Assembly: GCA_965229645.1 (NCBI GenBank)
Contig: OZ245893.1
Span: 3,100,001 to 3,164,000, forward strand
DNA from: CAXQZM01 sp965229645
GTDB lineage: Bacteria; Pseudomonadota; Alphaproteobacteria; UBA7985
Direction: 5' to 3'
Length of the DNA stretch: 64,000 bases
The first letter of the stretch is position 1. Every line of letters begins with the position of its first letter. A program made the position numbers and the translations under genes. This document shows, piece after piece, positions 28,005 through 36,742 of this stretch. Under the pieces are notes generated by a model. That model ran no database searches, was not told where the DNA came from, and worked only from the letters and a program-made list of their open reading frames with translations.

Positions 28005-31000
28005 ATGGTGATAGAAGTTTGCCTCCATCGTGCGCGCAATTGGCGCGCTACGGGCCTTGGGCGGGCAAGGGCGCGCGTGCGGCGCACGGCTCCCTTGGGT
28101 CTCCATCTTGCTGCGGCGGCGTTGCTGATGTGCCTGTGTGCGCTTGGCGCGGGCAGGGCTGCGTTGGCGGAGTCCGCGACCCTCATTGGTGTCCCGAGCG
28201 GTTGTCGGATTGAGGAGGGGCAAGACCCCTTCATTGGTCAAGAAGGTCCGTGCCAGGGAAAACTGGTCCTGAGCAATCAGACTTTTATGTCAGTGGGTTC
28301 GGATTATGACTTTTATAAGAGGGGTGGCAACGGTGACTATGCCGTCAAATTTGACGGAAGATACTATGGAATGGGCGATTGGTATACAGGCAACATTACC
28401 GATATGAGCTTTTACTTCTGGCAGGCGCCAAAGGATGTTTTTGAACAAGTAGATCATGTCTTAGGCGGCACGCCGATCGATTTTAGTATCGATGAGTGGG
28501 ATACACAGAATGTGGTCAATATGAGAGGTATGTTTTTTGACGCGAAAACTCCTGGTGACGATATGTCGAATTGGGATCTATCGAGTCTTAAGCACATATC
28601 TATTATGTTCTCGGGTGCGTACAATTTCAATGCGTCTTTACACACATGGGACGTATCAAATATTAGTGATTTCAGCAGTGTATTTGTAGGTGCTTCTTCA
28701 TTCAATTCTGATATTAGCGGCTGGGATGTATCGAATGCGACGAGTATGGCCGCGATGTTCAGTGGGGCAAAATCATTCCAAGGAGATTTAAGCGATTGGG
28801 ACGTTTCAAATGTTACTAATATGTATAACATGTTTGGGGAAGCGGAGTCGTTTAACTCAGATATAGGGGGGTGGGACGTTGGGAAAGTTGAGGACATGGA
28901 CTATATGTTTCACAAGGCCTCATCCTTCAACCGGGATCTATCGGGTTGGGAGGTCAGAATGCTCGACGAAGAGCCTTCTTATTTTGATAGGGAGACGGGA
29001 AGCTTTTGGACGAGTTCGGAGAAGCCCGATTGGGATCGGTGGGTTGGCGTAGGGCAACCTGCGCCCGTGGTGGTGAAGCTGCTGCCCCAGCACGCGGCGT
29101 CTTCGGTCACCCCAGGGAGCGATCTGTTTTTGTTTTTTGACAGGGAGGTTGAAGCCAATGCGGGCACGATCTCAATCGTCGATGGGTTCTCGGGGGAGGT
29201 GTTTGCGGCCTTTGATGTCAACAGCGATCAGGTTGTCGTCAACGGCGACGAGGTAAAAATTATTCCGCCCCGAGATTTTTCGCCTGGCAGGACCTACATG
29301 GTGCTGTTCGACGAGGGAACGTTTCAGGGCACAACAGGCAAAGATGTCGCAGCTTTTGTGGAGGGGGATTGGCCCGATACGGAAGGCGACTGGCATTTTG
29401 CGATTCTCGCAGAGGGGTGCGTGGTCGACCCAGAGACCCAAGAGTCGTTCGTGGGTCAGGTAGAACCGTGCGTCAATAAGCTCGTCATATCGCCAGAGGA
29501 TTTTTATGCAGTCGGCTCCCGCCATGTTGGCGGCGATGAGTCCTACAGCCATCAGTTGATTGCTTTGGATGCGACCCCGACATCTTATGGTCCGAATGCT
29601 TGGTACGTCGGTAACATCACCGATATGTCGAACTATTTTCGTGGATACACCCGGCCCTCCCACATGGTCGATAAGTGGGACGTGTCGAATGTTTCCGACA
29701 TGTCCTATATGTTTGCGGAGAATACCCAGCTTGTCACCGATTTTTACAACTGGGATGTGTCGAGCGTCACCAACATGGAGGGGATGTTTTACAAGACGAC
29801 CTGGATCCATCTTGCCGAACTTGCCCATCCCTGGCTCGGCGATAGCTATTGGGACACATCGAGCCTCGAAAACACCAGCAAGATGTTTTACGAGGCCATA
29901 GATTTCAATCAAGACATCGCGCGCTGGGACATGTCGGGTGTTACCGACACATCGCAAATGTTTTACGGGGCAACGAGTTACAATCAAGACCTTAGCCCGT
30001 GGGACACGTCCCAAGTTACGAACATGAGCGAGATGTTTCGCGGTGCCAGTGCGTTCGATCAAGACCTGAGCGAGTGGGATTTGGACGAGGTGACGGACAT
30101 GTCTGGCATGTTCCAAGAGGCCAGTGCGTTCAATTCGGACATTGGGGATTGGTACTTGGGTGAGGTCACGAACATGGAAAACATGTTCCAGGACGCATCG
30201 GCGTTCGACCAAGATATCTCAAGCTGGGATGTATCGCAGATTTCCAGTGAGCCTGCAGGGTTTGATACGAACACGAGCCAGGAGTGGACGGAGGAAGAAA
30301 AACCGAGATGGGGCACGTCGGGGGATAAGACCCCGCCCGTGCTGTGGTTGCATTCGCCAGTTGACGATGCCACGAATGCTGAGGTTGACGCCGAATTTGC
30401 TCTGTTCTTCAGCGAAACCGTGGTGGCTGGTCAGGGCGCGGTGCGGATCTACGAGGCCTCGGGCGACCAGGTCGAGGCCATCGACGTTTCCAGCGACGCG
30501 GCTGAGTTTAGCGGCTCATCGCTGATTTTTAATCTGTCGGCCCCCTTGGCTTATCAGACCGACTACTATGTGTTGATCGACGAGGCGGCGATTGAGGACG
30601 TGGATCGCAACGCTTTTGCGGGGATCAGCGATCCCGAGGCCTGGACGTTCACAACAGGGCAGGACTTTGCGGCCCCGACTTTGGTTAGCACCGTCCCCGC
30701 CGATGGGGCGAGCGAGGTTGATATCGACGCCGAGCTAACCCTGACCTTCAGCGAAGAGGTGCAGGCGGGCGTGGGGAGCATCGATCTTTACGATACGGCG
30801 ACAAATACCTTGATGCAGAGCCTTGCGGTGGACGGGGCGCAGGTGACCTTTGCTGGGGCGAGCCTTACCCTAAGCCCGTCGAGCTTTCTGACGTATCAAA
30901 CCGATTATTCGGTTGTGATCCCTGACGCGGCCATCGTGGATGCGTCGCCCAACCGCAACGCCTTTGCTGGGCTCTCGGGGGCGTCGGACGCGACGTCCTG

Positions 31001-34000
31001 GCGCTTCACAACGGAGGATGCGCCCATTTCGGCTGCGAACTCCAGCGTCGAAGCCGACCCCAGCGACGCGGTTCCTGTCACGGGGTCCTCAACGATCTGG
31101 GTGACCTTAAGAGACAACGAGGGTCATGTTGTCGGCGGCCTTGCAAGCCTCATTTCTGGGTCAACAAGCCACAGCGAGGCCAGCCTTGGGACCTTCGCCG
31201 AGCAGGCCGATGCGGTGGGGGTCTATAGCGCCACCCTGACGTCAACGGCGGCGGGCGCTGTTGAAGTAACCCTTGCCGTGGGGGATATCACGTTGGACGC
31301 GACGGCGACGGTCAACTTTACGAGCGTTCCCGACGCCCCCAGCGATTTTGTGGTTATCCCTGGCGATGGGGTCTTGGATTTGTCCTGGACGGCACCGTTC
31401 GACGGCGGCGCAGAAATTGAAGGTTATGAGTACAGTTTGAACGAGGGGGGCGACTATATGGCCACGGGCAGTACCGCGACCCGCGCCAGCGTCAGCGTTG
31501 CGAACGGCGTGCCCTATGCGGTGACGGTACGGGCGGTCAGTGCCCATGGTGCCAGCGCGGACGCTGCGGTGGTTTCGGTGCCGTCGGTGACGGTGCGCAG
31601 CGATGCCAGTTCGCCCGTTGAAAGTTCTTTTAGTGTCGAGGTGGTGTTTTCCGAAGGGGTGTCGGGATTTAGCAGCAGCGACCTTCGGCTGAGCAATGCC
31701 TTTGTTGGACCGATCACGGGGTCCGACGGCGACGAGGCCTATTCCTTTGAGGTGCGGGCGATTGCGGAAGGCGAGGTGGCGGTTGGCCTTGTGGCGAACG
31801 CGGCGGTCAACGCCGATGGATGGGGCAATACGGCCTCTGATCTCTTGTCCCGAACCTACGATCTCTCTGGGCCGGTCTTTGATCAGGACGGGGTGGATGC
31901 TGAGGGGTACCTTGCCTTCAGCGTCGCTGAAAATACCACATCGGTCTTTGCGACCGTGAGCGCTGACGATGCCCATGGTCCCGTGACCTATGCGATGGGC
32001 GGGGGGGACGATGGGTTGCACTTTGCGATCACCCCGACGGGCGAGCTGAGCTTCGATCTTGATGGCGGCGGGGACTTTGAGGACCCCGCTGACGCCGATG
32101 GCGACAACATCTATACCTTTGAGGTTCTGGCTTTGGACGGTGCGAGCCCCGCCAATAGCACGGCGCAGAACGTGAAGGTGACGGTGACCAATGTGTTTGA
32201 AGGTGAGGAGGGGTCCGTCGTCACCATCGAACAAGAAGATGAAGATACGGGCGCGAGCGTCGATGTATCTGCGCAAGGCCTTGAAATCCCTGAGGGTGAG
32301 ACCGAAGAGTTGATTTTGACCTTGGTAGAACAGCCGCAGGCAACCGTGCAGGTGGATGTCGCATCGAACGACGCGGCGGTCGCGCTGATCCGTGTTGGGG
32401 AGGGCGGGCAGAGCTTTGACGCCGATGCGACGACCCTTAGGTTTGAGCCCTCGACCTGGGACACGCCGCAAATCCTGACGCTTGTCGCGGTCGCTCGCGA
32501 CGATCTTGCGGACCATGCGACGACGATCGAGCTTGACTTTTCGGGCAGCAGTGACGCCGACTATGCCAGCGTTGGGACCACGGACTTTGGGGTCACCTCG
32601 ATCAACACGACCGAGCCAGGCATCGAGGTTTCGGGTGCGGGGGAGGTCTTGCAACTTGATGAGGGGGAGAGCGGGACCTTCGCGGTTTGGCTGACGGCGA
32701 TCCCGTCGCAAGAATTGACGCTCAGTGTCGGGTCTGACAACGAAGGGGTTGCCACGGTCGACCTTGCGAGCCTGACTTTCGATGCTGACAATTGGGACCA
32801 GGCGCAGACGGTGACGGTGACGGGGGTCGATCATTCGGCCTTGAGCGACCAAGCGACCGAGATCAGGATTGCGGCGCCCAACGGCACGGAGTTTGCAGGT
32901 GTCGAGGCGCGCAAGACGATCCAGGTCACCAATACCACCGCCCCGACCTTAGACGTGAGCTATCCTGGGTCCGAACAGGGCGAGAACTTGAGCGTGGAGG
33001 AAGGGTCGAGCACGAGTTTTGAGTTTGCCCTGGCGGGGGAACCGACCGATGCGGTGACGGTAAAGCTCGCCTTGGTCGATACGGACGCCATCACGGTTGC
33101 GGCTGGGGACCAAGGGGATACTTTGGTGTTCGAACCAGGCGATTGGGACCAACCTCAGACGGTTACGGTGACGGGGGTTGAGGACCATAATTCGATCAGC
33201 GAGGCGGGCCTTGCGGTGACTCTGGTCGCCTCGGGCGGGGGGTACGCGGCGGGCGTCGATGATGTGGCGGTCTTGGTCGATGTGATCGACACGGATACCC
33301 CAGGGCTTGCAGTATCGCTCTCTAGCATCACGATCGCAGAAGGTGGGACGGCAAGGTTCGATGTGCGACTGATGACCGCGCCGAGTGGGGATGTGACGGT
33401 GACCTTGACCTCGGAGGATGTTGAGGCGGTGGGCCTATCGGCGGCGACGGGCTTGGTCCAGGACGACGGCAGTTTGGACCTGACCTTCGCGCCCGAAGAC
33501 TGGGGGGACGCCCAGGAGGTGATAGTGACGGGTCTGGAGGACGCGGACACGCGCGATGAGAGCCAGATTGAGGTCCAGATCAGCGCCAAGGGGCAGGAGT
33601 ACGAGGGCGTGACCGAGGAGGGTGTCAGCGTTTCGGTAGTGGATGATGATGCGGCGGCGTTGGCGGTTTCAACCTATGAACTCAATCTAAGTGAGGGCTT
33701 TAGCGACAGCTTCGCGGTGGTCTTGTTGACCGAGCCGAGCGGCGATGTGACGGTGACGCTTGCGGCAGAAGACGTGGGGGCGATCGGCCTTTCTGGCACG
33801 ACAGGCAGTTTGCAACAGGATGGCAGTTTGGTGCTGACCTTCGCGCGCCAAACCTGGGATGTGCCCCAAGAGGTGACGGTGACGGGGGTCGTCGATGGCG
33901 ACACGCAAAATGAAAGCACGTCGATCAGCCTGAGCGCTGCGGGGCAGGAGTACGACGGCCTCACGGCAGGGCCCATCGAGGTGTCGGTCGAGGATGCGAG

Positions 34001-36647
34001 TTCGCTGGGCTTTATCATCTCGGAGACCGATCTGTCTTTGATGGTGGCGGAGAATAGCACGACGACCTTGACGCTAGCGCTGGCGACGCAGCCGATCAGC
34101 GACGTTGAGGTTGGCTTGCGGGTGAGTGACGCTGGCGCGATTTGGGTGGCGGCTTTGGCGACTGGGGCCGACCGTTTGACTTTTACCAGCACGACCTGGT
34201 CAACCCCGCAAACCATCGAGGTCACGGGCCTGAACGATGACGACGCCCTCGATGAGACAGGCCTTGACCTCTATTTTGAGGCGACGGGCGCCGAATACGA
34301 GGGGTTTTCGGAAACACTTAAGGTCGATGTTGACGACGATGATTCGGTCGGGTTGTCCGTGTCGGAAACGAGCCTGGTGTTGGACGAGGATGAGGAAGGC
34401 GCGTTCACCCTGGCCTTGACCTCAAGGCCGAGCGCGGATGTGAAGGTGAAGATCACGCCTGGAACCTCAACGGTGGCGAGTCCGATCAATCTTGATGACG
34501 ACGATACGGTCACCTTCACCCCCGATGAGTGGTCAGAGCAGAAAACAATCAAGGTGAAGGCGGGGGTCGACAACAATCTGGAACAGAACCGAACCGTCTT
34601 GACGCTCGCGATTGAGGGGAGTGAGGATGCGGACTACAGTGGGTTGGGCCCGTCCTACCTTACGGTGACGGTGTCGGATACGACGGTGCCAGAGATCCTC
34701 GTTGACGCTTCAGGGTTGAGCCTCACCGAGGGTGGAACAGGCACCTTCTTCATGTCTTTGAACGCTGAACCTGCCGATGAGGTGAGCGTAGATCTGGTCT
34801 CGACCAACACGAGTTTTGCAATCGTTGAAACGGCAAGGCTGGTCTTTGACAACAGCGACTGGTTTGAGCCCCAGACGGTGACGTTGAGTGCGCCCGATGA
34901 TGACAATTTCATCCACGACGATGCGCTGATTAGGCTAAGTGCCTCTGGCAGTGGCTTTGATGCGGCGTTGGATGTGGAGCTTCCTGTTACCGTCATAGAC
35001 AGTTCTGAGGTGAACGTGCAGGTTTCGGAAACGTCCCTGAGCCTTTTAGAGGGGGAGGGCGGGAGCCTATTCCTGTCCCTAGGGCGGGAACCGACCGCAG
35101 ATGTGGTGCTGAACCTCAGCGGGGAGGATGCGAGCCTGGTGACCTTGAGCCCCAGCGAAGTGACCTTCACGACCGCGGATTGGGCGGAGTCTAAGGAGGT
35201 CGAGGTTCGCGCAGTCGACAATGATGACTTAGGCGATGGGGAGGTGAGTTTGACCTTATCGTCGGCGAGCAGTGCCGACAGCGACTATGCGGGGTTGGAC
35301 GATCAGGAAATTGTGGTGACGATCCGCGACGATGAGACGGTTGCCTTGGTTACCGATGTGTCTGTTCTAACCGTGGCGGAGGGCGAGGTTGGGTCCTTTG
35401 CCCTGCAACTGAGCGCGCGCCCAACCAGTGATGTTTCTATTCTGCTTGGCACCGTCGACACGAGCGTGTTGACGGTCAGCCCGACCGAGGTGAGCATTGC
35501 GGTAGCAAATTGGGATCAACCGCACACGGTGAATGTGACGGCGGCTGCGGATTCGATCAGTGAAGATACGGTGGTTGCGGTCAATTTTGTCGCCCTGACT
35601 GCGGAGTTTGCGGGTGTGGCGCACAGCATTGAAGTAACAGTAAGCAATCAGAGCGCGCAGGCTCAAGACACGGGCGCGCTCGTTTCCTCTATGGCGACCA
35701 GCGGGGTCATGGGCACCCAGATGGGCAATGCGATCAACGATGCGGTTGCGGGCGGGGTTCGTGGGGGTTCTGGTTCGCTCGGCGCTGTAGCGGGCGGGTC
35801 CTACGACGGGTCGCAGGGCAGTTACGACCCCGAAGCCTACAATCGGTTGCATGTCTTGTCGGCGCGGCAGAGCGATACGGGCTTTACCTTGGTCGATTGG
35901 TTCTCGGTCGGTCTCTCGCAAGCCTCGCTCGACGCCGAACTCGCGGGCGACGGCAGCTTTGCTTACGCGCTGATCGGCAAGGAATTGACCAAAACCAGAG
36001 GGGGCGTCAGCGGCGTGCTGTACGGTGCGGAGACCTCAAGTTGGGACTATGAGGACGAGACCGATGTGGACCGCACGGGCTTTTCCGTTGGATACTACAC
36101 AGCACGACAAGGCGGCGGACTGACCTTCAGCGGCTCAGCGATCTGGACCCTATCGCTCAACGACTTTGTCAGCAACAGTGGGGCGACGGGCGATGCGCAG
36201 TCAAGCCGTTGGATTTTCAAGGGCGGGATCAGTGGTGAGCGGGCCATGGGCCGACGCGGGGCGAAGTTGAAACCCTATATGGACCTCATGTACGCGACAG
36301 AAACACTGGGGGCTTTCGACTTCTCCGACGGCACATCTTCGCAGGAAAGCACGGCGAACCTCGGGCGGTTGGGCCTGGGCCTGGAATACGCCACCGCGCC
36401 GAGCGCATCGGGTAGCCGCCTGCTCGTCCGCGGGGAATTGAGCCAAGTCTTTGGGTCCGACGACATCACTTTGAGCGATGGGACGGTCTACAGCCCCAAT
36501 GAAGATGCGGTGGGTTCGGTCACCTTCGGCTGGCTGACCCGCCCAGGAACCGACACGACCGCGCAAATCGAACTGACCTTCGGCGAGTTGGGCAACGACG
36601 AGGCCGAGGAAATTCGCCTCGACGGCACCGTCGATCGACGCTTCTAA
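28005..36647 (+). CDS. Giant two-block BspA-repeat / Calx-beta surface protein with C-terminal barrel-like domain (copy 4)
   Basis: A predicted 2,880-residue protein. ATG 28005 has AAGGAG at 27992-27997, so I prefer it to the TTG at 27942. The signal sequence is long and Arg-rich, with hydrophobic HLAAAALLMCLCALG and cleavage near 55. Order: cap (CRIEEG...PCQGKLVLS), BspA repeats (about 160-328), SbsA-like Ig, second cap (CVVDPE...PCVNKLVIS), second repeat block (about 552-768), two SbsA-like Ig, invasin-like, FN3, Ig-like, cadherin-like, ten Calx-beta-like units (about 1415-2552), then the barrel-like domain (2555-2880, ending DRRF). It is the closest relative of copy 3: the second BspA block and the central segment are very similar, while the first BspA block and Calx units 6-10 differ. 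The probable role is adhesion at the outer membrane. Confidence 0.85.
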   Translation: MVIEVCLHRARNWRATGLGRARARVRRTAPLGLHLAAAALLMCLCALGAGRAALAESATLIGVPSGCRIEEGQDPFIGQEGPCQGKLVLSNQTFMSVGSDYDFYKRGGNGDYAVKFDGRYYGMGDWYTGNITDMSFYFWQAPKDVFEQVDHVLGGTPIDFSIDEWDTQNVVNMRGMFFDAKTPGDDMSNWDLSSLKHISIMFSGAYNFNASLHTWDVSNISDFSSVFVGASSFNSDISGWDVSNATSMAAMFSGAKSFQGDLSDWDVSNVTNMYNMFGEAESFNSDIGGWDVGKVEDMDYMFHKASSFNRDLSGWEVRMLDEEPSYFDRETGSFWTSSEKPDWDRWVGVGQPAPVVVKLLPQHAASSVTPGSDLFLFFDREVEANAGTISIVDGFSGEVFAAFDVNSDQVVVNGDEVKIIPPRDFSPGRTYMVLFDEGTFQGTTGKDVAAFVEGDWPDTEGDWHFAILAEGCVVDPETQESFVGQVEPCVNKLVISPEDFYAVGSRHVGGDESYSHQLIALDATPTSYGPNAWYVGNITDMSNYFRGYTRPSHMVDKWDVSNVSDMSYMFAENTQLVTDFYNWDVSSVTNMEGMFYKTTWIHLAELAHPWLGDSYWDTSSLENTSKMFYEAIDFNQDIARWDMSGVTDTSQMFYGATSYNQDLSPWDTSQVTNMSEMFRGASAFDQDLSEWDLDEVTDMSGMFQEASAFNSDIGDWYLGEVTNMENMFQDASAFDQDISSWDVSQISSEPAGFDTNTSQEWTEEEKPRWGTSGDKTPPVLWLHSPVDDATNAEVDAEFALFFSETVVAGQGAVRIYEASGDQVEAIDVSSDAAEFSGSSLIFNLSAPLAYQTDYYVLIDEAAIEDVDRNAFAGISDPEAWTFTTGQDFAAPTLVSTVPADGASEVDIDAELTLTFSEEVQAGVGSIDLYDTATNTLMQSLAVDGAQVTFAGASLTLSPSSFLTYQTDYSVVIPDAAIVDASPNRNAFAGLSGASDATSWRFTTEDAPISAANSSVEADPSDAVPVTGSSTIWVTLRDNEGHVVGGLASLISGSTSHSEASLGTFAEQADAVGVYSATLTSTAAGAVEVTLAVGDITLDATATVNFTSVPDAPSDFVVIPGDGVLDLSWTAPFDGGAEIEGYEYSLNEGGDYMATGSTATRASVSVANGVPYAVTVRAVSAHGASADAAVVSVPSVTVRSDASSPVESSFSVEVVFSEGVSGFSSSDLRLSNAFVGPITGSDGDEAYSFEVRAIAEGEVAVGLVANAAVNADGWGNTASDLLSRTYDLSGPVFDQDGVDAEGYLAFSVAENTTSVFATVSADDAHGPVTYAMGGGDDGLHFAITPTGELSFDLDGGGDFEDPADADGDNIYTFEVLALDGASPANSTAQNVKVTVTNVFEGEEGSVVTIEQEDEDTGASVDVSAQGLEIPEGETEELILTLVEQPQATVQVDVASNDAAVALIRVGEGGQSFDADATTLRFEPSTWDTPQILTLVAVARDDLADHATTIELDFSGSSDADYASVGTTDFGVTSINTTEPGIEVSGAGEVLQLDEGESGTFAVWLTAIPSQELTLSVGSDNEGVATVDLASLTFDADNWDQAQTVTVTGVDHSALSDQATEIRIAAPNGTEFAGVEARKTIQVTNTTAPTLDVSYPGSEQGENLSVEEGSSTSFEFALAGEPTDAVTVKLALVDTDAITVAAGDQGDTLVFEPGDWDQPQTVTVTGVEDHNSISEAGLAVTLVASGGGYAAGVDDVAVLVDVIDTDTPGLAVSLSSITIAEGGTARFDVRLMTAPSGDVTVTLTSEDVEAVGLSAATGLVQDDGSLDLTFAPEDWGDAQEVIVTGLEDADTRDESQIEVQISAKGQEYEGVTEEGVSVSVVDDDAAALAVSTYELNLSEGFSDSFAVVLLTEPSGDVTVTLAAEDVGAIGLSGTTGSLQQDGSLVLTFARQTWDVPQEVTVTGVVDGDTQNESTSISLSAAGQEYDGLTAGPIEVSVEDASSLGFIISETDLSLMVAENSTTTLTLALATQPISDVEVGLRVSDAGAIWVAALATGADRLTFTSTTWSTPQTIEVTGLNDDDALDETGLDLYFEATGAEYEGFSETLKVDVDDDDSVGLSVSETSLVLDEDEEGAFTLALTSRPSADVKVKITPGTSTVASPINLDDDDTVTFTPDEWSEQKTIKVKAGVDNNLEQNRTVLTLAIEGSEDADYSGLGPSYLTVTVSDTTVPEILVDASGLSLTEGGTGTFFMSLNAEPADEVSVDLVSTNTSFAIVETARLVFDNSDWFEPQTVTLSAPDDDNFIHDDALIRLSASGSGFDAALDVELPVTVIDSSEVNVQVSETSLSLLEGEGGSLFLSLGREPTADVVLNLSGEDASLVTLSPSEVTFTTADWAESKEVEVRAVDNDDLGDGEVSLTLSSASSADSDYAGLDDQEIVVTIRDDETVALVTDVSVLTVAEGEVGSFALQLSARPTSDVSILLGTVDTSVLTVSPTEVSIAVANWDQPHTVNVTAAADSISEDTVVAVNFVALTAEFAGVAHSIEVTVSNQSAQAQDTGALVSSMATSGVMGTQMGNAINDAVAGGVRGGSGSLGAVAGGSYDGSQGSYDPEAYNRLHVLSARQSDTGFTLVDWFSVGLSQASLDAELAGDGSFAYALIGKELTKTRGGVSGVLYGAETSSWDYEDETDVDRTGFSVGYYTARQGGGLTFSGSAIWTLSLNDFVSNSGATGDAQSSRWIFKGGISGERAMGRRGAKLKPYMDLMYATETLGAFDFSDGTSSQESTANLGRLGLGLEYATAPSASGSRLLVRGELSQVFGSDDITLSDGTVYSPNEDAVGSVTFGWLTRPGTDTTAQIELTFGELGNDEAEEIRLDGTVDRRF
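30631..33989 (+). repeat. ~3.36-kb near-identical internal segment, copy B
   Basis: Partner of 21591-24946, about 9.04 kb downstream, in the same orientation and in frame. Similarity falls at the right edge, after GTGTCGGTC, where the two proteins switch to different Calx-beta-like units. Confidence 0.85.
35667..36647 (+). repeat. 981-bp C-terminal barrel cassette, copy C
   Basis: Third near-identical cassette (with 14637-15617 and 26648-27628). Upstream sequence in the three genes is unrelated at this point, so the cassette edge is sharp at the GACACGGGCGCGCT motif. Confidence 0.85.
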
Positions 36648-36686
36648 AGCCATTCGCATTTGGATTGATCTGGCTGAAGGACTTTA

Positions 36687-36721
36687 ATACCAGCGGTCAC
36701 AAAATTGACATTTTTACGGCC
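36687..36721 (+). repeat. MITE-A left-end relic
   Basis: ATACCAGCGG, then AAAATTGACATTTTTACGGCC, resembles the MITE-A left arm with a degraded stem. No right end follows before the next gene. TTGACA at 36705 matches a -35 box, but a good -10 is not visible. Confidence 0.5.
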
Positions 36722-36742
36722 TTTGGTGATAGAGACCGCCCA

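Noticed and set aside
31242..32852. Minus-strand open frame of 536 codons inside giant gene copy 4
   Set aside because: Same shadow as in copy 3; rich in Arg/His/Gly with no recognisable domain.
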